Assembly: GCA_036266835.1 (NCBI GenBank)
Contig: DATAXD010000043.1
Span: 1-63,377 of the forward strand
Direction of reading: 5' to 3'
Origin: Galbitalea sp036266835
GTDB lineage: Bacteria > Actinomycetota > Actinomycetes > Actinomycetales > Microbacteriaceae
DNA: 63,377 nucleotides
Part shown: piece after piece, positions 8,788 through 17,507 of the stretch
Layout of the letters: each line of letters starts with the position of its first letter
Position numbering within the stretch: the first letter of the stretch is position 1
Notes under the pieces: generated by a model
Seen by the model: the letters and a program-made list of their open reading frames with translations, nothing else
What the model was told of the DNA's origin: nothing
Database searches by the model: none
Position numbers and translations under genes: made by a program

Positions 8788-8999
8788 GGAGCGCGATCGA
8801 TCGTTAGATCGATCAGGCGTGCATCGGGAAGCGGGTGACCGGAGCACGATCGATCGTTAGATCGATCAGGCGTGCATGGGGAAGCGGGTGACCGGAGCAC
8901 GATCGATCTTTAGATCGGTCAGGCGTGCATGGGGAAGCGGGGGACCGGAGCGCGATCGGTCTTGAGATCGATCAGGCGTGCACCAGGGAGCGAGTGACT
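8788..8999. repeat. Tandem repeat, 4 units of exactly 53 bp
   Basis: Units begin with GGAGC at 8788, 8841, 8894 and 8947. Each carries a GATCGATC-type inverted repeat with a four-base loop, then AGGCGTGCA and, in the first three units, GGGAAGCGGG. The first three copies are nearly identical; the fourth is degenerate at its end. No coding frame explains the array. It fills much of the 400-base gap between tRNA-Gln and the ROK regulator. Each unit could form a hairpin in RNA or bind a protein as a palindromic site. Confidence 0.85.
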
Positions 9000-9035
9000 C
9001 CCACCACCCATCACGATGTTCCCATCGCGGACGGT

Positions 9036-9057
9036 TGTTCCGCGGCGGCGCGGAACA
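9036..9057. promoter_or_regulatory. 22-bp palindrome upstream of ROK regulator gene
   Basis: Arms TGTTCCGCG (9036-9044) and CGCGGAACA (9049-9057) are perfect complements around four bases. It lies about 85-105 bases before the ROK gene start. It may be an operator for autoregulation or a simple hairpin; nothing else in the sequence decides. Confidence 0.35.
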
Positions 9058-9141
9058 TTCGTCCAGTACGAGAAGGGTTGCGCGGCACCACCCAAGGCGC
9101 ACCGCGCTTGCCAATGAGCGAACGCCGTGTATCTTCAATCC

Positions 9142-10323
9142 GTGAGTATCACGAGGGCGACGCCGGGGTCGCAGACTTCACTTCGTGAAGCCAACCGTGC
9201 TCGCATCATCGATGCGGTCAAGAAACACGGCGGCTTGACGCAGGTGGAGCTTGCGGGTGCGACCGGTCTGTCTCCCGCGACGGTTTCCAACATCGTCAAG
9301 GAGCTCACCGCATCCTCGGTGCTGCACACGACGATGACCACGCGAAGTGGCCGGCGTGCTCAACACGTGACTCTCGCGCGTGCGCTCGGCCTGGTCGCGG
9401 GCGTGCACATTTCGACGCGGCACATGCGAATCGCGCTCGCCGACGTCGCCAATACGGTCGTCGCCGAGCACAACATGCCGCTCGCCAAAGACCACCGCGC
9501 GGACAACGAACTCGACAAAGTCACCGCCCTGATCGCCGACATGCTCGATTCCGTCGAGGCGACAATGGACGAAGTCCTGGCCGTCGGTATCGCGCTGCCA
9601 GCGCCAGTCGACGCGCGAAAAGGCGAGATTTCGCGCTCCGGCCTGATGCGCGGCTGGGACGGCGTCTCGATTGCCGAACTCATGCATCGACGCGTCAAAC
9701 GCCCGGTCTACGTCGATAACGAGGCCAATCTCGGTGCGCTCGCCGAGTTCCGGATGGGTGCGGCGCGCGGCCGATCGGATGCCGTGTACCTCCGCGTAGG
9801 TCAGGGAATCGGTGCCGGTTTGGTGCTGAATGGCGCGGTTTACCGCGGATTTGAGAGCGCGGCCGGCGAGTTCGGGCACATGACCATCGACGAGAACGGC
9901 CCGCTCTGTCGCTGTGGAAACCGCGGATGTCTCGAAGCGATCGCGGGTGGTCCGGCGATTCTCGAGGGGCTGCGTGAGGGCAACGGTCCGCTGAAGCTGA
10001 CGGATGTGGTGGTCCACGCGATCGCGGGCGACCCGATCTGTATCCGTGCGATCGCCGACGCGGGTCGCCACATCGGCATTGCAGCGGCGAACGTCTGCAA
10101 TCTGCTCGCGCCCGAACGCATCGTCGTCGGCGGCGAACTCGCGCGTGCGGGCGAGCTTCTGCTCGGGCCCCTGCGTCACAGTCTCGAGCGATCCGTAGTC
10201 ATGAGCACCGACAAGGTTGCCGATATCGTGCAGAGCCAACTGGGTGACCGTGCCGAGCTGGCCGGGGCCGTGCTGTATGCGATTGACCGGAGCAACTTCG
10301 GTCCGGATGACACCGCGTCCTGA
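9142..10323 (+). CDS. ROK family transcriptional regulator (NagC/XylR-like)
   Basis: A sugar-responsive repressor-type protein. The N-terminus carries a winged helix (LTQVELAGATGLSPATVSNI, about residues 28-60). The ROK sugar-kinase-like domain shows DNEANLGALAEF, GIGAGLVLNG, GEFGHM and the zinc motif LCRCGNRGCLE near residue 255. GTG at 9142 gives 393 residues and begins MSITRATPGSQ; a GTG five codons upstream (9127) is possible, and neither has a strong ribosome site. It sits directly before the sugar ABC importer and most likely represses it through the site at 10340-10362. Confidence 0.9.
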   Translation: MSITRATPGSQTSLREANRARIIDAVKKHGGLTQVELAGATGLSPATVSNIVKELTASSVLHTTMTTRSGRRAQHVTLARALGLVAGVHISTRHMRIALADVANTVVAEHNMPLAKDHRADNELDKVTALIADMLDSVEATMDEVLAVGIALPAPVDARKGEISRSGLMRGWDGVSIAELMHRRVKRPVYVDNEANLGALAEFRMGAARGRSDAVYLRVGQGIGAGLVLNGAVYRGFESAAGEFGHMTIDENGPLCRCGNRGCLEAIAGGPAILEGLREGNGPLKLTDVVVHAIAGDPICIRAIADAGRHIGIAAANVCNLLAPERIVVGGELARAGELLLGPLRHSLERSVVMSTDKVADIVQSQLGDRAELAGAVLYAIDRSNFGPDDTAS

Positions 10324-10339
10324 GACGCCGTCGAAGCCG

Positions 10340-10362
10340 CGTTTTCTAACGATTGAAAAACG
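10340..10362. promoter_or_regulatory. Putative ROK operator before the sugar ABC operon
   Basis: CGTTTT (10340-10345) and AAAACG (10357-10362) form an AT-rich inverted repeat in an otherwise GC-rich region, 25-47 bases upstream of a TTGACG -35 candidate. ROK repressors of xylose and related sugars bind sites of this style. The assignment rests on position and symmetry. Confidence 0.45.
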
Positions 10363-10386
10363 CTATTCAACTGTTGGGTTCAAGAC

Positions 10387-10416
10387 TTGACGCCAACGAG
10401 TGTTTGGTGACATGCT
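10387..10416 (+). promoter_or_regulatory. Putative sigma-70 promoter of the sugar ABC operon
   Basis: TTGACG at 10387-10392 and CATGCT at 10411-10416 are separated by 18 bases. The predicted start would give a leader of about 35 bases ending in the CGGAGG ribosome site before the ATG at 10460. Confidence 0.4.
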
Positions 10417-10459
10417 CAACGCGACGCCAATGAGGGCGCCACGAATCGGAGGTTATTCA

Positions 10460-11557
10460 ATGAAGATCGCCACCAAGAGAGTTGTAGTTGCAGCCGCAGC
10501 TCTCGTGCTCACGGCTGGCACGCTGACCGCTTGTTCAAGCGGTGGCGGCAGCGGTACGGGCAACAGCAAGGCCTTTAAGATCGGTTTCCTTCTTCCCGAT
10601 GACGTAACCGCCCGCTACGCGACGGCCGACCAGCCCGACTTCGTGCAGGCCATTGCGAAGGATGACCCGAAGGCCGTTGTGCTCTACGAGGACGCCAACA
10701 GTAGCGCCACGAACCAGCAGCAGCAGGCTCAGGCCATGCTCGCACAGGGCGTCAACGTTCTGGTGCTCGACGCGTTCGACGGTGAAGCCGCCGAGTCGAT
10801 CGTCAACGCGGCCGACCAGAAGAAGGTTCCCGTCATCGACTACGACCGTCTCGTCGACGGTGGCAAGTCGAACTACTACATCTCCTTCGACAACGAGAAG
10901 GTCGGCGTTCTGCAGGGAACTGCATTCGTCAACCAGCTCAAGGCCGAGAACGTTCCTTCCGGCTCCGGCATCCTGATGATCGACGGTTCGCCGACGGACA
11001 ACAACGCGACGCTGTTCGCGAAGGGTGCGCACTCTGTGATCGACAGCAGCGGCTACAAGATCCTCGCTGAGTACAAGACCCCTGGTTGGGACCCGGCTCA
11101 GGCGCAGACCTGGGCGGCCACCGAGATCGCCAAGTATGGCAGCCAGATCAAGGGCATCTACGCCGCTAACGATGGAACCGCTGGTGGTGTCATCGCTGCC
11201 GCGCACGCTGCGAAGTTCAACTTGTCGCAGATGGCCCTGACCGGACAGGATGCAACCGTTGCCGGTATGCAGTCGATCCTGGACGGCGACCAGTTCATGT
11301 CCGTCTACAAGGCGATCAAGCCTGAGGCACAGGAGGCCGCGAAGCTCGCGATCCAACTGGCCGAGGGCAAGCACCCGAAGGCGCCGACCACCGTTGCCGG
11401 AGCTTCCGGTCCCGGCGTGCCGTCGTTCCTCCTCGTGCCCGTCGCCGTGACCCGTTCGACCATCGAGTCGACGGTTGTCAAGGACGGGTTCGACAGCGTC
11501 GCCGACATCTGCACCACGCAGTTCGCGGCACTCTGCACGAAGTACGGCGTCCAGTAA
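10460..11557 (+). CDS. Sugar ABC transporter substrate-binding lipoprotein (XylF-like)
   Basis: The secreted solute-binding subunit of a CUT2-type sugar importer. The start is the ATG at 10460 with CGGAGG upstream, giving a lipoprotein signal with the lipobox LTAC and cysteine 25. The mature part has the periplasmic-binding fold of the ribose/xylose group: KIGFLLPDDVTARYATADQ, VLVLDAFDGEAA, VIDYDRLV and GIYAANDGTAGGVIAA. These resemble XylF of xylose systems more than ribose RbsB. The substrate is probably xylose or a related aldose. It is followed by a hairpin, then the ATPase and permease genes. Confidence 0.88.
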   Translation: MKIATKRVVVAAAALVLTAGTLTACSSGGGSGTGNSKAFKIGFLLPDDVTARYATADQPDFVQAIAKDDPKAVVLYEDANSSATNQQQQAQAMLAQGVNVLVLDAFDGEAAESIVNAADQKKVPVIDYDRLVDGGKSNYYISFDNEKVGVLQGTAFVNQLKAENVPSGSGILMIDGSPTDNNATLFAKGAHSVIDSSGYKILAEYKTPGWDPAQAQTWAATEIAKYGSQIKGIYAANDGTAGGVIAAAHAAKFNLSQMALTGQDATVAGMQSILDGDQFMSVYKAIKPEAQEAAKLAIQLAEGKHPKAPTTVAGASGPGVPSFLLVPVAVTRSTIESTVVKDGFDSVADICTTQFAALCTKYGVQ

Positions 11558-11585
11558 ATCTGTGACAACTAGCAATTAGTTAAAC

Positions 11586-11621
11586 CGGTCGGGGATCATC
11601 CTCATGGGTGGTCCCCGACCG
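11586..11621 (+). terminator. Intercistronic hairpin in the sugar ABC operon
   Basis: CGGTCGGGGA (11586-11595) pairs perfectly with TCCCCGACCG (11612-11621). It lies between the binding-protein gene and the ATPase gene. Such hairpins often protect or partly terminate the message so that binding protein is made in excess. No T run follows, so partial termination or RNA stabilisation is more likely than full stop. Confidence 0.6.
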
Positions 11622-11662
11622 CACTATGTTGACAGTGACGACCTGTACACAAAGGAGTAACA

Positions 11663-12487
11663 GTGACTCTCGTTTCGAAGGCGTCACCCGCCAAGCATGA
11701 GACGGTCGATCCCGTTCTCTCGATGCGTGACGTAAGCAAGGGATTCGGTGCGGTCCAGGCACTCAGCCGCATCGACCTTGATATCTTTCCCGGTGAAGTT
11801 GTGGCTCTCGTTGGCGACAACGGCGCTGGGAAGTCCACGCTCGTAAAGATTCTCGCCGGCGTGCATCCGCAAGACAGCGGAACGATCACCTTCCACGGCA
11901 AGCCGGTGCACATCCCGAGCCCGTCGGCGTCACGTGCACTCGGCATCGCGACGGTGTTCCAGGACCTCGCGCTGTGCGACAACCTCGATGTCGTCTCGAA
12001 CCTGTTCCTGGGCCGCGAGCTCGGAGGCATTGCCCTGGACGAGGTAGACATGGAGAGCAGGTCGTGGGAGCTTCTCCGACAGCTCTCGGCGAAGATCCCA
12101 TCCGTTCGCATCGCCGTCGCCTCCCTTTCGGGTGGCCAGCGGCAAACCGTCGCCATTGCCCGCTCACTGATTGGCGATCCCAGCATCGTCATTCTTGACG
12201 AGCCGACCGCGGCGCTCGGTGTTGCCCAGACCGCCGAAGTACTTAACCTGATCGAGCGCCTTCGTGAGCGCGGGCTTGGCGTTCTGCTAATCAGCCACAA
12301 TCTGGCGGATGTTCAGGCGGTCGCCGACCGTGCCGTCGTGCTGCGCCTTGGTCGAAACAATGGGGAATTCCGGATCGCGGACGTCAGCTACGAAGACATC
12401 ATCGCCGCGATCACCGGTGCAACCGACAACGTCGTGAGCCGCCGCGAGGCAGCGGTGCACGCAGCCAACTTGGAGAAGAAGAAGTGA
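11663..12487 (+). CDS. Sugar ABC transporter ATP-binding protein (XylG-like, single domain)
   Basis: The energising subunit of the importer. It has Walker A VGDNGAGKST (about 51-60), the signature SLSGGQRQTVAIARSL and Walker B IVILDEPTAALG. The 274 residues hold only one ABC domain, unlike the tandem-domain, roughly 500-residue ATPases of classical ribose and xylose systems, so it would act as a homodimer. The start GTG at 11663 has a strong AAGGAG site. It overlaps the permease gene by four bases. Confidence 0.9.
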   Translation: MTLVSKASPAKHETVDPVLSMRDVSKGFGAVQALSRIDLDIFPGEVVALVGDNGAGKSTLVKILAGVHPQDSGTITFHGKPVHIPSPSASRALGIATVFQDLALCDNLDVVSNLFLGRELGGIALDEVDMESRSWELLRQLSAKIPSVRIAVASLSGGQRQTVAIARSLIGDPSIVILDEPTAALGVAQTAEVLNLIERLRERGLGVLLISHNLADVQAVADRAVVLRLGRNNGEFRIADVSYEDIIAAITGATDNVVSRREAAVHAANLEKKK

Positions 12488-13797
12488 CTCAGACTCCCAC
12501 GCCCGTAGCAGAGAGCTCGACTGCCCCATCCGACCTGCAGGACGAGCGATTGATTCGTCCAGTTGGTGCTCGCGAAAACGTCGCAGCCCAGATCAAGCGG
12601 ATCCGCACCGGCGATCTGGGTGCACTTCCGATCGTGATCGGCCTGCTCCTCATCTGCGTCATTTTTGAGATCATCACGCAGGCAAACTTTCTGCACGCGA
12701 CAACCCTGTCCTCGATCCTCTTCCTGTATTGCGCGCCGGTTGGTGTGATTTCGGTCGGCATCGTCCTTGTTCTGCTGCTCGGTCAGATCGATCTCTCGGT
12801 CGGATCGATGAGTGGTGCGTCGGCGGCTATCTTCACGGTGGTGTACACGACTGGGCATCTACCCGAGTGGGCCTGCATCATCGCTTCTCTGGTGGCCGGA
12901 TGTCTCGTGGGGCTGTTCTACGGATTCCTGTTCGTGAAATTCAGTGTGCCGAGCTTCGTGGTTACTCTGGCCGGGTTGCTCTCCCTCCTGGGTCTGCAGC
13001 TGCTCGTCCTCGGCCCGACCGGTGACGTGATCATGCCGCCGACATCGTTCATCGTTCAACTTGGCCAGTCCTGGTACCTGCCGTGGTGGGCCGCTTACTT
13101 GTTGGCTCTAATCGCGGCGGGTGGCTATGCGGCTACCGCCTTGCTGCGGTCGCGGGCGCGCAACCGCGCGGGACTGTCGGTGCCCAGCAGTCTCGGCGTC
13201 TACATCCGCGCCGCGTTGATGTTGGTTGGACTCGTGGTTTTGATCACCTACCTCGACCCACCTGACAGCCCCCTGGGTGGGTTTGGCTTTCCCGCGCAGA
13301 ACGACGGCTTCGGCGTTTCCACGGCGTTCGCGTTCCTCGTCGTGCTGGTCGTGATCATGAACTACGCGCTGACCCGCACGAGATGGGGTCGGTCGGTGTT
13401 CGCCGTCGGAGGCAATGTTGAAGCGGCACGACGTGCCGGCATCCGGGTCAACCGGATATACATTTCGGTGTTCGTGCTCTGCGCCTTCCTGGCTGCCCTT
13501 GGCGGCCTGATGGAGGTGGGTCTGCTCGGTTCTGCCACGCTGTCCACCGGTACAGACAACGTCAACCTCAACGCAATCGCGGCTGCGGTCATTGGTGGTA
13601 CCAGCCTCTTCGGCGGTCGCGGGTCCGCGTGGTCCGCTCTGCTCGGAATTCTTGTTATCGAAGCGATCCAGGTGGGTCTTGACCAGATGCAGCTGAACTC
13701 TTACGCGCAGTACATCGTCACCGGATTCGTACTCCTCGTCGCGGTGATTGTCGACTCGCTGTCGCGTCGCTCTCGCGTCGCGGCGGGTCGCGCCTAG
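12484..13797 (+). CDS. Sugar ABC transporter permease (XylH-like)
   Basis: A membrane subunit of the CUT2/BPD_transp_2 type. About ten membrane segments are visible from residue 50 to 430, with the family signature in QIDLSVGSMSGAS and GSFF-like ends such as IGGTSLFGGRGSAWSALLG. The 437 residues, with a hydrophilic N-terminus of some 45 residues, fit XylH-like permeases better than RbsC. The GTG start overlaps the ATPase stop, indicating translational coupling. A strong terminator follows. Confidence 0.9.
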   Translation: MTQTPTPVAESSTAPSDLQDERLIRPVGARENVAAQIKRIRTGDLGALPIVIGLLLICVIFEIITQANFLHATTLSSILFLYCAPVGVISVGIVLVLLLGQIDLSVGSMSGASAAIFTVVYTTGHLPEWACIIASLVAGCLVGLFYGFLFVKFSVPSFVVTLAGLLSLLGLQLLVLGPTGDVIMPPTSFIVQLGQSWYLPWWAAYLLALIAAGGYAATALLRSRARNRAGLSVPSSLGVYIRAALMLVGLVVLITYLDPPDSPLGGFGFPAQNDGFGVSTAFAFLVVLVVIMNYALTRTRWGRSVFAVGGNVEAARRAGIRVNRIYISVFVLCAFLAALGGLMEVGLLGSATLSTGTDNVNLNAIAAAVIGGTSLFGGRGSAWSALLGILVIEAIQVGLDQMQLNSYAQYIVTGFVLLVAVIVDSLSRRSRVAAGRA

Positions 13798-13811
13798 CGA
13801 CTGCGCCCAGG

Positions 13812-13850
13812 CAACTCCCCCGAGAGCCCGATCTCGGGGGAGTTGCTGTT
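13812..13850 (+). terminator. Intrinsic terminator after the sugar ABC operon
   Basis: CAACTCCCCCGAGA (13812-13825) pairs perfectly with TCTCGGGGGAGTTG (13832-13845), followed by CTGTTT. It separates the importer operon from glmU, which begins 19 bases later, so the glmU promoter must overlap or lie within this region or transcription must read through. Confidence 0.88.
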
Positions 13851-13868
13851 TAACGCCAGAATGGAACT

Positions 13869-15311
13869 ATGACCGACTCGAACCTCGCAGTTATCGTTCT
13901 CGCAGCCGGGCAGGGAACGCGGATGAAGTCCGCGCGTCCCAAGGTGCTCCATCTGCTCGCGGGCGTGCCCATTGTCGGGCACGTCCTGGCCACTGCGCGC
14001 GCGCTCGAACCGAGACATATCGTGGTGGTGGTGAGGCACGACCGGGACACGGTTGCTGCCACCGTCCTCGAGATCGTGCCCGAGGCCGTCATTGTCGATC
14101 AGGATGAAATTCCCGGCACGGGGCGCGCTGTCGAGCTCGCTATCGCCGAACTCCCGGCTGGATTCGATGGTGACGTCATGATCGTGAGTGGCGACGTTCC
14201 GTTGCTCGATGCCGCAACGCTTACGGGACTTCTTGAGGCCCACCGCGCGGGCAGGACGGCAGGAACACTGCTGTCGGCGGTATTCGAGGACGCGACAGGT
14301 TACGGCAGAATCATTCGCTCGAAGAAAGACACTTCGGTCGAACGCATCGTCGAACAATCGGATGCGACTCCCGCCGAACTCGAGATCCACGAGGTCAACG
14401 CTGGCAGCTATGTCTTCAAGCTTGAGCCGCTGCGTGAGAAGTTGGCGATGCTCGACACCCGCAACTCGCAGGGCGAGAAGTACATCACCGACGTCATCGG
14501 GCTTCTGCATGATCAGGGCGCCGGCGTCAACGCGATCAAGGTCAGCCAGAACTGGATCGTTGGAGGCATTAACGACCGAGTGCAGCTCGCCGAGACGGCT
14601 CGACGGCTGAACGATCTGATCGTCCGAGGCTGGCAGATCGCGGGAGTAACCGTGCGCGATCCGCAATCGACCTGGATCGACCTGAACGCGACCATTGCCG
14701 AGGATGTCGAACTCCTACCCGGTACCACGATCGTTGGGCCGACCGTGATCGAACGTGGCGCAATCATCGGTCCGGACACGAGCCTCGACTCGTGCGAGAT
14801 CGGTGCGGGAGCAACGGTGCGCCGCACCGACGCGACCCTGAGCGTTATCGGCGCCGGCGCATCCGTGGGCCCCTTCGCCTACCTGCGTCCCGGAACCTAT
14901 CTTGGCGCGAACGGCAAGATCGGTACGTTCGTCGAGACGAAGAATTCGACGATCGGCAACGGCAGCAAGGTGCCGCACCTGAGCTACATCGGCGACACCG
15001 AAATCGGCGAGGACACGAACATCGCGGCGGGCGCGATCACGGCCAATTACGACGACCTGACGAAGCACCGCACAACGATCGGATCACACGTGCACACCGG
15101 CTCCCACAACGTCTTCGTCGCCCCCGTTAGAATTGGTGATGGAGCCAAGATTGGTGCCGGAGCCGTGGTGCGCAAGGATGTGCCCGCGGGTGCGCTCGCC
15201 ATCTCAGTGGCGCCGCAGCGCAACATGACTGGTTGGGTCGAAGCCAATCGGTCCGGCACTGAATCGGCGAAGGCCGCGGCAGAGGCGGACGGATCCAAAG
15301 ACCCCGCCTGA
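13869..15311 (+). CDS. glmU: Bifunctional UDP-GlcNAc pyrophosphorylase / glucosamine-1-phosphate acetyltransferase
   Basis: Makes UDP-N-acetylglucosamine for peptidoglycan. The N-terminal uridyltransferase has the signature LAAGQGTRMKSARPKVLH at residues 10-27 and GDVPLLD. From about residue 250 the protein becomes a left-handed beta helix of hexapeptide repeats, with the acetyltransferase site around KNSTIGNGSKVPHLSYIGD and ANYDD. The 480 residues match actinobacterial GlmU, including a short charged tail after GWVEANR. It forms a pair with prs, 33 bases apart, as in mycobacteria. Confidence 0.96.
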   Translation: MTDSNLAVIVLAAGQGTRMKSARPKVLHLLAGVPIVGHVLATARALEPRHIVVVVRHDRDTVAATVLEIVPEAVIVDQDEIPGTGRAVELAIAELPAGFDGDVMIVSGDVPLLDAATLTGLLEAHRAGRTAGTLLSAVFEDATGYGRIIRSKKDTSVERIVEQSDATPAELEIHEVNAGSYVFKLEPLREKLAMLDTRNSQGEKYITDVIGLLHDQGAGVNAIKVSQNWIVGGINDRVQLAETARRLNDLIVRGWQIAGVTVRDPQSTWIDLNATIAEDVELLPGTTIVGPTVIERGAIIGPDTSLDSCEIGAGATVRRTDATLSVIGAGASVGPFAYLRPGTYLGANGKIGTFVETKNSTIGNGSKVPHLSYIGDTEIGEDTNIAAGAITANYDDLTKHRTTIGSHVHTGSHNVFVAPVRIGDGAKIGAGAVVRKDVPAGALAISVAPQRNMTGWVEANRSGTESAKAAAEADGSKDPA

Positions 15312-15344
15312 CCACCGCCGGCTCGCCGGCAGGAAGCGGGACCC

Positions 15345-16322
15345 GTGGCAGAGATCACCGCCAGCGGTAAAAAGCGACTCGTTCTCGTCACCGGGCGCGC
15401 ACATCCGCAGCTCGCCCACGACATCGCCAAGGAGCTCGGCACCGATCTCGTCCACACGGATGCACGCACCTTCGCATCGAGCGAGTTCTACGCGCGCTAT
15501 GACGAGAGCGTGCGCGGGTCGGATGCCTTCGTCATCCAGTCGCACACGCGGCCGGTGAACGACTGGCTCATGGAGCAGCTGATCATGATCGACGCGCTCA
15601 AACGCGCATCGGCCAAGCGGATCACGGTTGTCGCTCCGTATTATCCGTACGCGCGTCAAGACAAGAAGGGCCGCGGCCGCGAGCCGATCAGCGCGCGACT
15701 TGTTGCCGACCTGTTCAGGGCCGCGGGCGCCGATCGGATCATGAGCGTCGATCTTCACGCCGCCCAGATCCAGGGCTTTTTCGACGGACCCGTCGACCAC
15801 CTGTTTGCGATGCCGGTGCTCCTGAAGCACTTCCAGGACAACCTCGACACCTCGATGCTGACCGTGGTGTCACCGGACATGGGCCGGGTGCGAGTCGCGG
15901 ATGTCTGGAGCGACAAGCTCGGTGCGCCGCTGGCGATCATCCACAAGCGGCGTGATCCGCTGGTCGCCAACAAGGTGTCGGTGCACGAGATCGTCGGTGA
16001 GGTCGACGGGCGACTGTGCCTGATCGTCGACGACATCATCGACACCGGGTCGACCATCGTGAAAGCCGCAGAAGCGCTCAAGGGCGCGGGCGCGCTCGGA
16101 GTCATCGTCGCCGCTACTCACGCGGTGTTCTCGGACCCGGCCAGCGAGATTCTGCAGAGCGATTTCATCGACGAGGTCGTCGTCACCGACACACTTCCGA
16201 TTCCCGAGGATAAGCGCTTCCCGACGCTGACCATCCTGCCGATCGCGCCGCTCATCGCGAGCGCGATCCACGAGGTCTTCAGCGATGGTTCCGTCACCTC
16301 GATGTTCGACGGAGCCGCGTAG
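15345..16322 (+). CDS. prs: Ribose-phosphate pyrophosphokinase
   Basis: Makes PRPP from ribose 5-phosphate and ATP for nucleotide, histidine and tryptophan synthesis. Visible signatures are ARYDESVRGSDAFVIQSH, SVDLHAAQIQGFFDGPVDHL for metal and ribose phosphate binding, the flexible loop YARQDKKGRGREPISARL, and the PRPP loop LIVDDIIDTGSTI near residue 230. GTG at 15345 with GGAAGCGGG upstream is the start, giving 325 residues. It is coupled in order with glmU and ends at a GC-rich hairpin. Confidence 0.96.
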   Translation: MAEITASGKKRLVLVTGRAHPQLAHDIAKELGTDLVHTDARTFASSEFYARYDESVRGSDAFVIQSHTRPVNDWLMEQLIMIDALKRASAKRITVVAPYYPYARQDKKGRGREPISARLVADLFRAAGADRIMSVDLHAAQIQGFFDGPVDHLFAMPVLLKHFQDNLDTSMLTVVSPDMGRVRVADVWSDKLGAPLAIIHKRRDPLVANKVSVHEIVGEVDGRLCLIVDDIIDTGSTIVKAAEALKGAGALGVIVAATHAVFSDPASEILQSDFIDEVVVTDTLPIPEDKRFPTLTILPIAPLIASAIHEVFSDGSVTSMFDGAA

Positions 16323-16341
16323 CCGCCGCAGGGGCGGCGGC
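16322..16341. terminator. GC-rich hairpin between convergent genes
   Basis: GCCGCCGC (16322-16329) and GCGGCGGC (16334-16341) are perfect complements around AGGG. It starts at the last base of the prs stop codon and lies ten bases from the end of the convergent membrane protein gene. It may serve both strands; the absence of a T tract leaves this uncertain. Confidence 0.5.
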
Positions 16342-16350
16342 GCCCAAAAA

Positions 16351-16716
16351 CTACTGCGTGGTCTGGCTGGGGAAAATCGGGGTGCCCGGGATGAGGCCGA
16401 GCGGGGCGATGTAATGCCCGCCACCGAATCCGCCGACCGAGTAGCACTGCCAGCCGGCGCCGCCCTGCCCGAACAGCTGGAACGTCGCGCTGTGTCCCGC
16501 GCCCGGGTCCTCGTAGCGAACCCACAGTTTGCAACTCGCCTGAGCCGCATTGCTCACGACCATGATCTGGGTCACGATCTCCGGAACGATGAGGGCGACG
16601 AGCGCCAGGATGACGATGACGCGGGTTGCGATCAACATGTGGGGTGAGCGCAACGGCCTGCCGTCGTCGGGCACATACCCAACGAGCTCAGGCTGCTCAT
16701 CCTCGTAGAAGCTCAC
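16351..16716 (-). CDS. Hypothetical single-span membrane or secreted protein
   Basis: A 121-residue protein with a charged N-terminus (MSFYEDEQPELVGYVPDDG), one membrane segment at about residues 28-52, and an outside portion with two cysteines (ASCKLW and WQCYSV) that could form a disulfide. The tail is glycine-rich. It is not a family I recognise. It lies 60 bases downstream of the membrane protein at 16776-17498 on the same strand and may be the last gene of the gnd transcript. Confidence 0.6.
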   Translation of the reverse strand: MSFYEDEQPELVGYVPDDGRPLRSPHMLIATRVIVILALVALIVPEIVTQIMVVSNAAQASCKLWVRYEDPGAGHSATFQLFGQGGAGWQCYSVGGFGGGHYIAPLGLIPGTPIFPSQTTQ

Positions 16717-16775
16717 TGGGGTATTTTAGGCGCCGCAATCAGTCCGGCGCGCCTTGTTGCCTGGCGGTGCGAGGC

Positions 16776-17498
16776 TCAGCCGCGCTCGCGTACGGCCTTG
16801 AGGTCCTCGCGCCGAACGAACAGGCTGACCACCACGGCGAAGGCGAGGATCTTGGACACGATGTTCATCGCCAGCGGCAGACCGCCCCACGGGTATTCGA
16901 ATCCGATCAGTGCCCACAGCGTGAAGACGCCGAATATGCCGGCTAGCCAGATGATCGTCCACCGCGTGACTCGGGCTCTCGGTCTGGTGAAGGCAAGGCC
17001 GAGAGTCAACACCTCGATCGCCAGCAGGGGCAAGAAGAACAGTGCAATGTACAAGCTCGGCGAAGGCGGTATCGCCGAGGTTCGCGTCATCACTATGAGA
17101 TCGAACGGCAGCTCGAAGACCATCGGTCCGGCACACGCGCAGAAGAATGCATTGCCGACCCGCGTCCGCAGTCGCGCGGGCGTAAGCACTGCCACCGCCA
17201 CGAAGGATATTCCCGCGCATACGACCGTCACGGGCGTTACGTAGTTCGCGGGCGACGGCAGAGTGAAATGCACCTGGTGCGCCTGCAACCCGTAGACGAC
17301 CAAGTCGACGAGGAATGTGACGATCGCCAACAGCCAGGCCACGACCATGAAGACGATCGCGCCACCGGAGGCGGTCGGACCGGAAATCGGGGTGCGCCGT
17401 CGCACGGCCGCCACAATGAGGGCCGCTGTCACAAGCGCGAGGACCAGTGCAAGGACGATCTGTCCCACGCCCGAATACGCTGCCCACGAGTACTCCAT
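16776..17498 (-). CDS. Seven-span membrane protein downstream of gnd
   Basis: A protein of 240 residues with about seven hydrophobic segments. The loops are short and the C-terminus basic (RREDLKAVRERG). I do not recognise the family. The ATG at 17498 is preferred over the TTG two codons upstream because AGGAG lies six bases before it, overlapping the gnd stop codon. Translational coupling to gnd is therefore likely. The role is unknown. Confidence 0.7.
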   Translation of the reverse strand: MEYSWAAYSGVGQIVLALVLALVTAALIVAAVRRRTPISGPTASGGAIVFMVVAWLLAIVTFLVDLVVYGLQAHQVHFTLPSPANYVTPVTVVCAGISFVAVAVLTPARLRTRVGNAFFCACAGPMVFELPFDLIVMTRTSAIPPSPSLYIALFFLPLLAIEVLTLGLAFTRPRARVTRWTIIWLAGIFGVFTLWALIGFEYPWGGLPLAMNIVSKILAFAVVVSLFVRREDLKAVRERG

Positions 17499-17507
17499 CG
17501 TCAACTC

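Noticed and set aside
8788..8999. The 53-bp repeats as a CRISPR array
   Set aside because: The repeats are contiguous with no variable spacers, and no cas genes are in the window.
11629..11651. TTGACA before the sugar ABC ATPase as an internal promoter
   Set aside because: No -10 at suitable spacing; the nearest TACACA is only 11 bases away.
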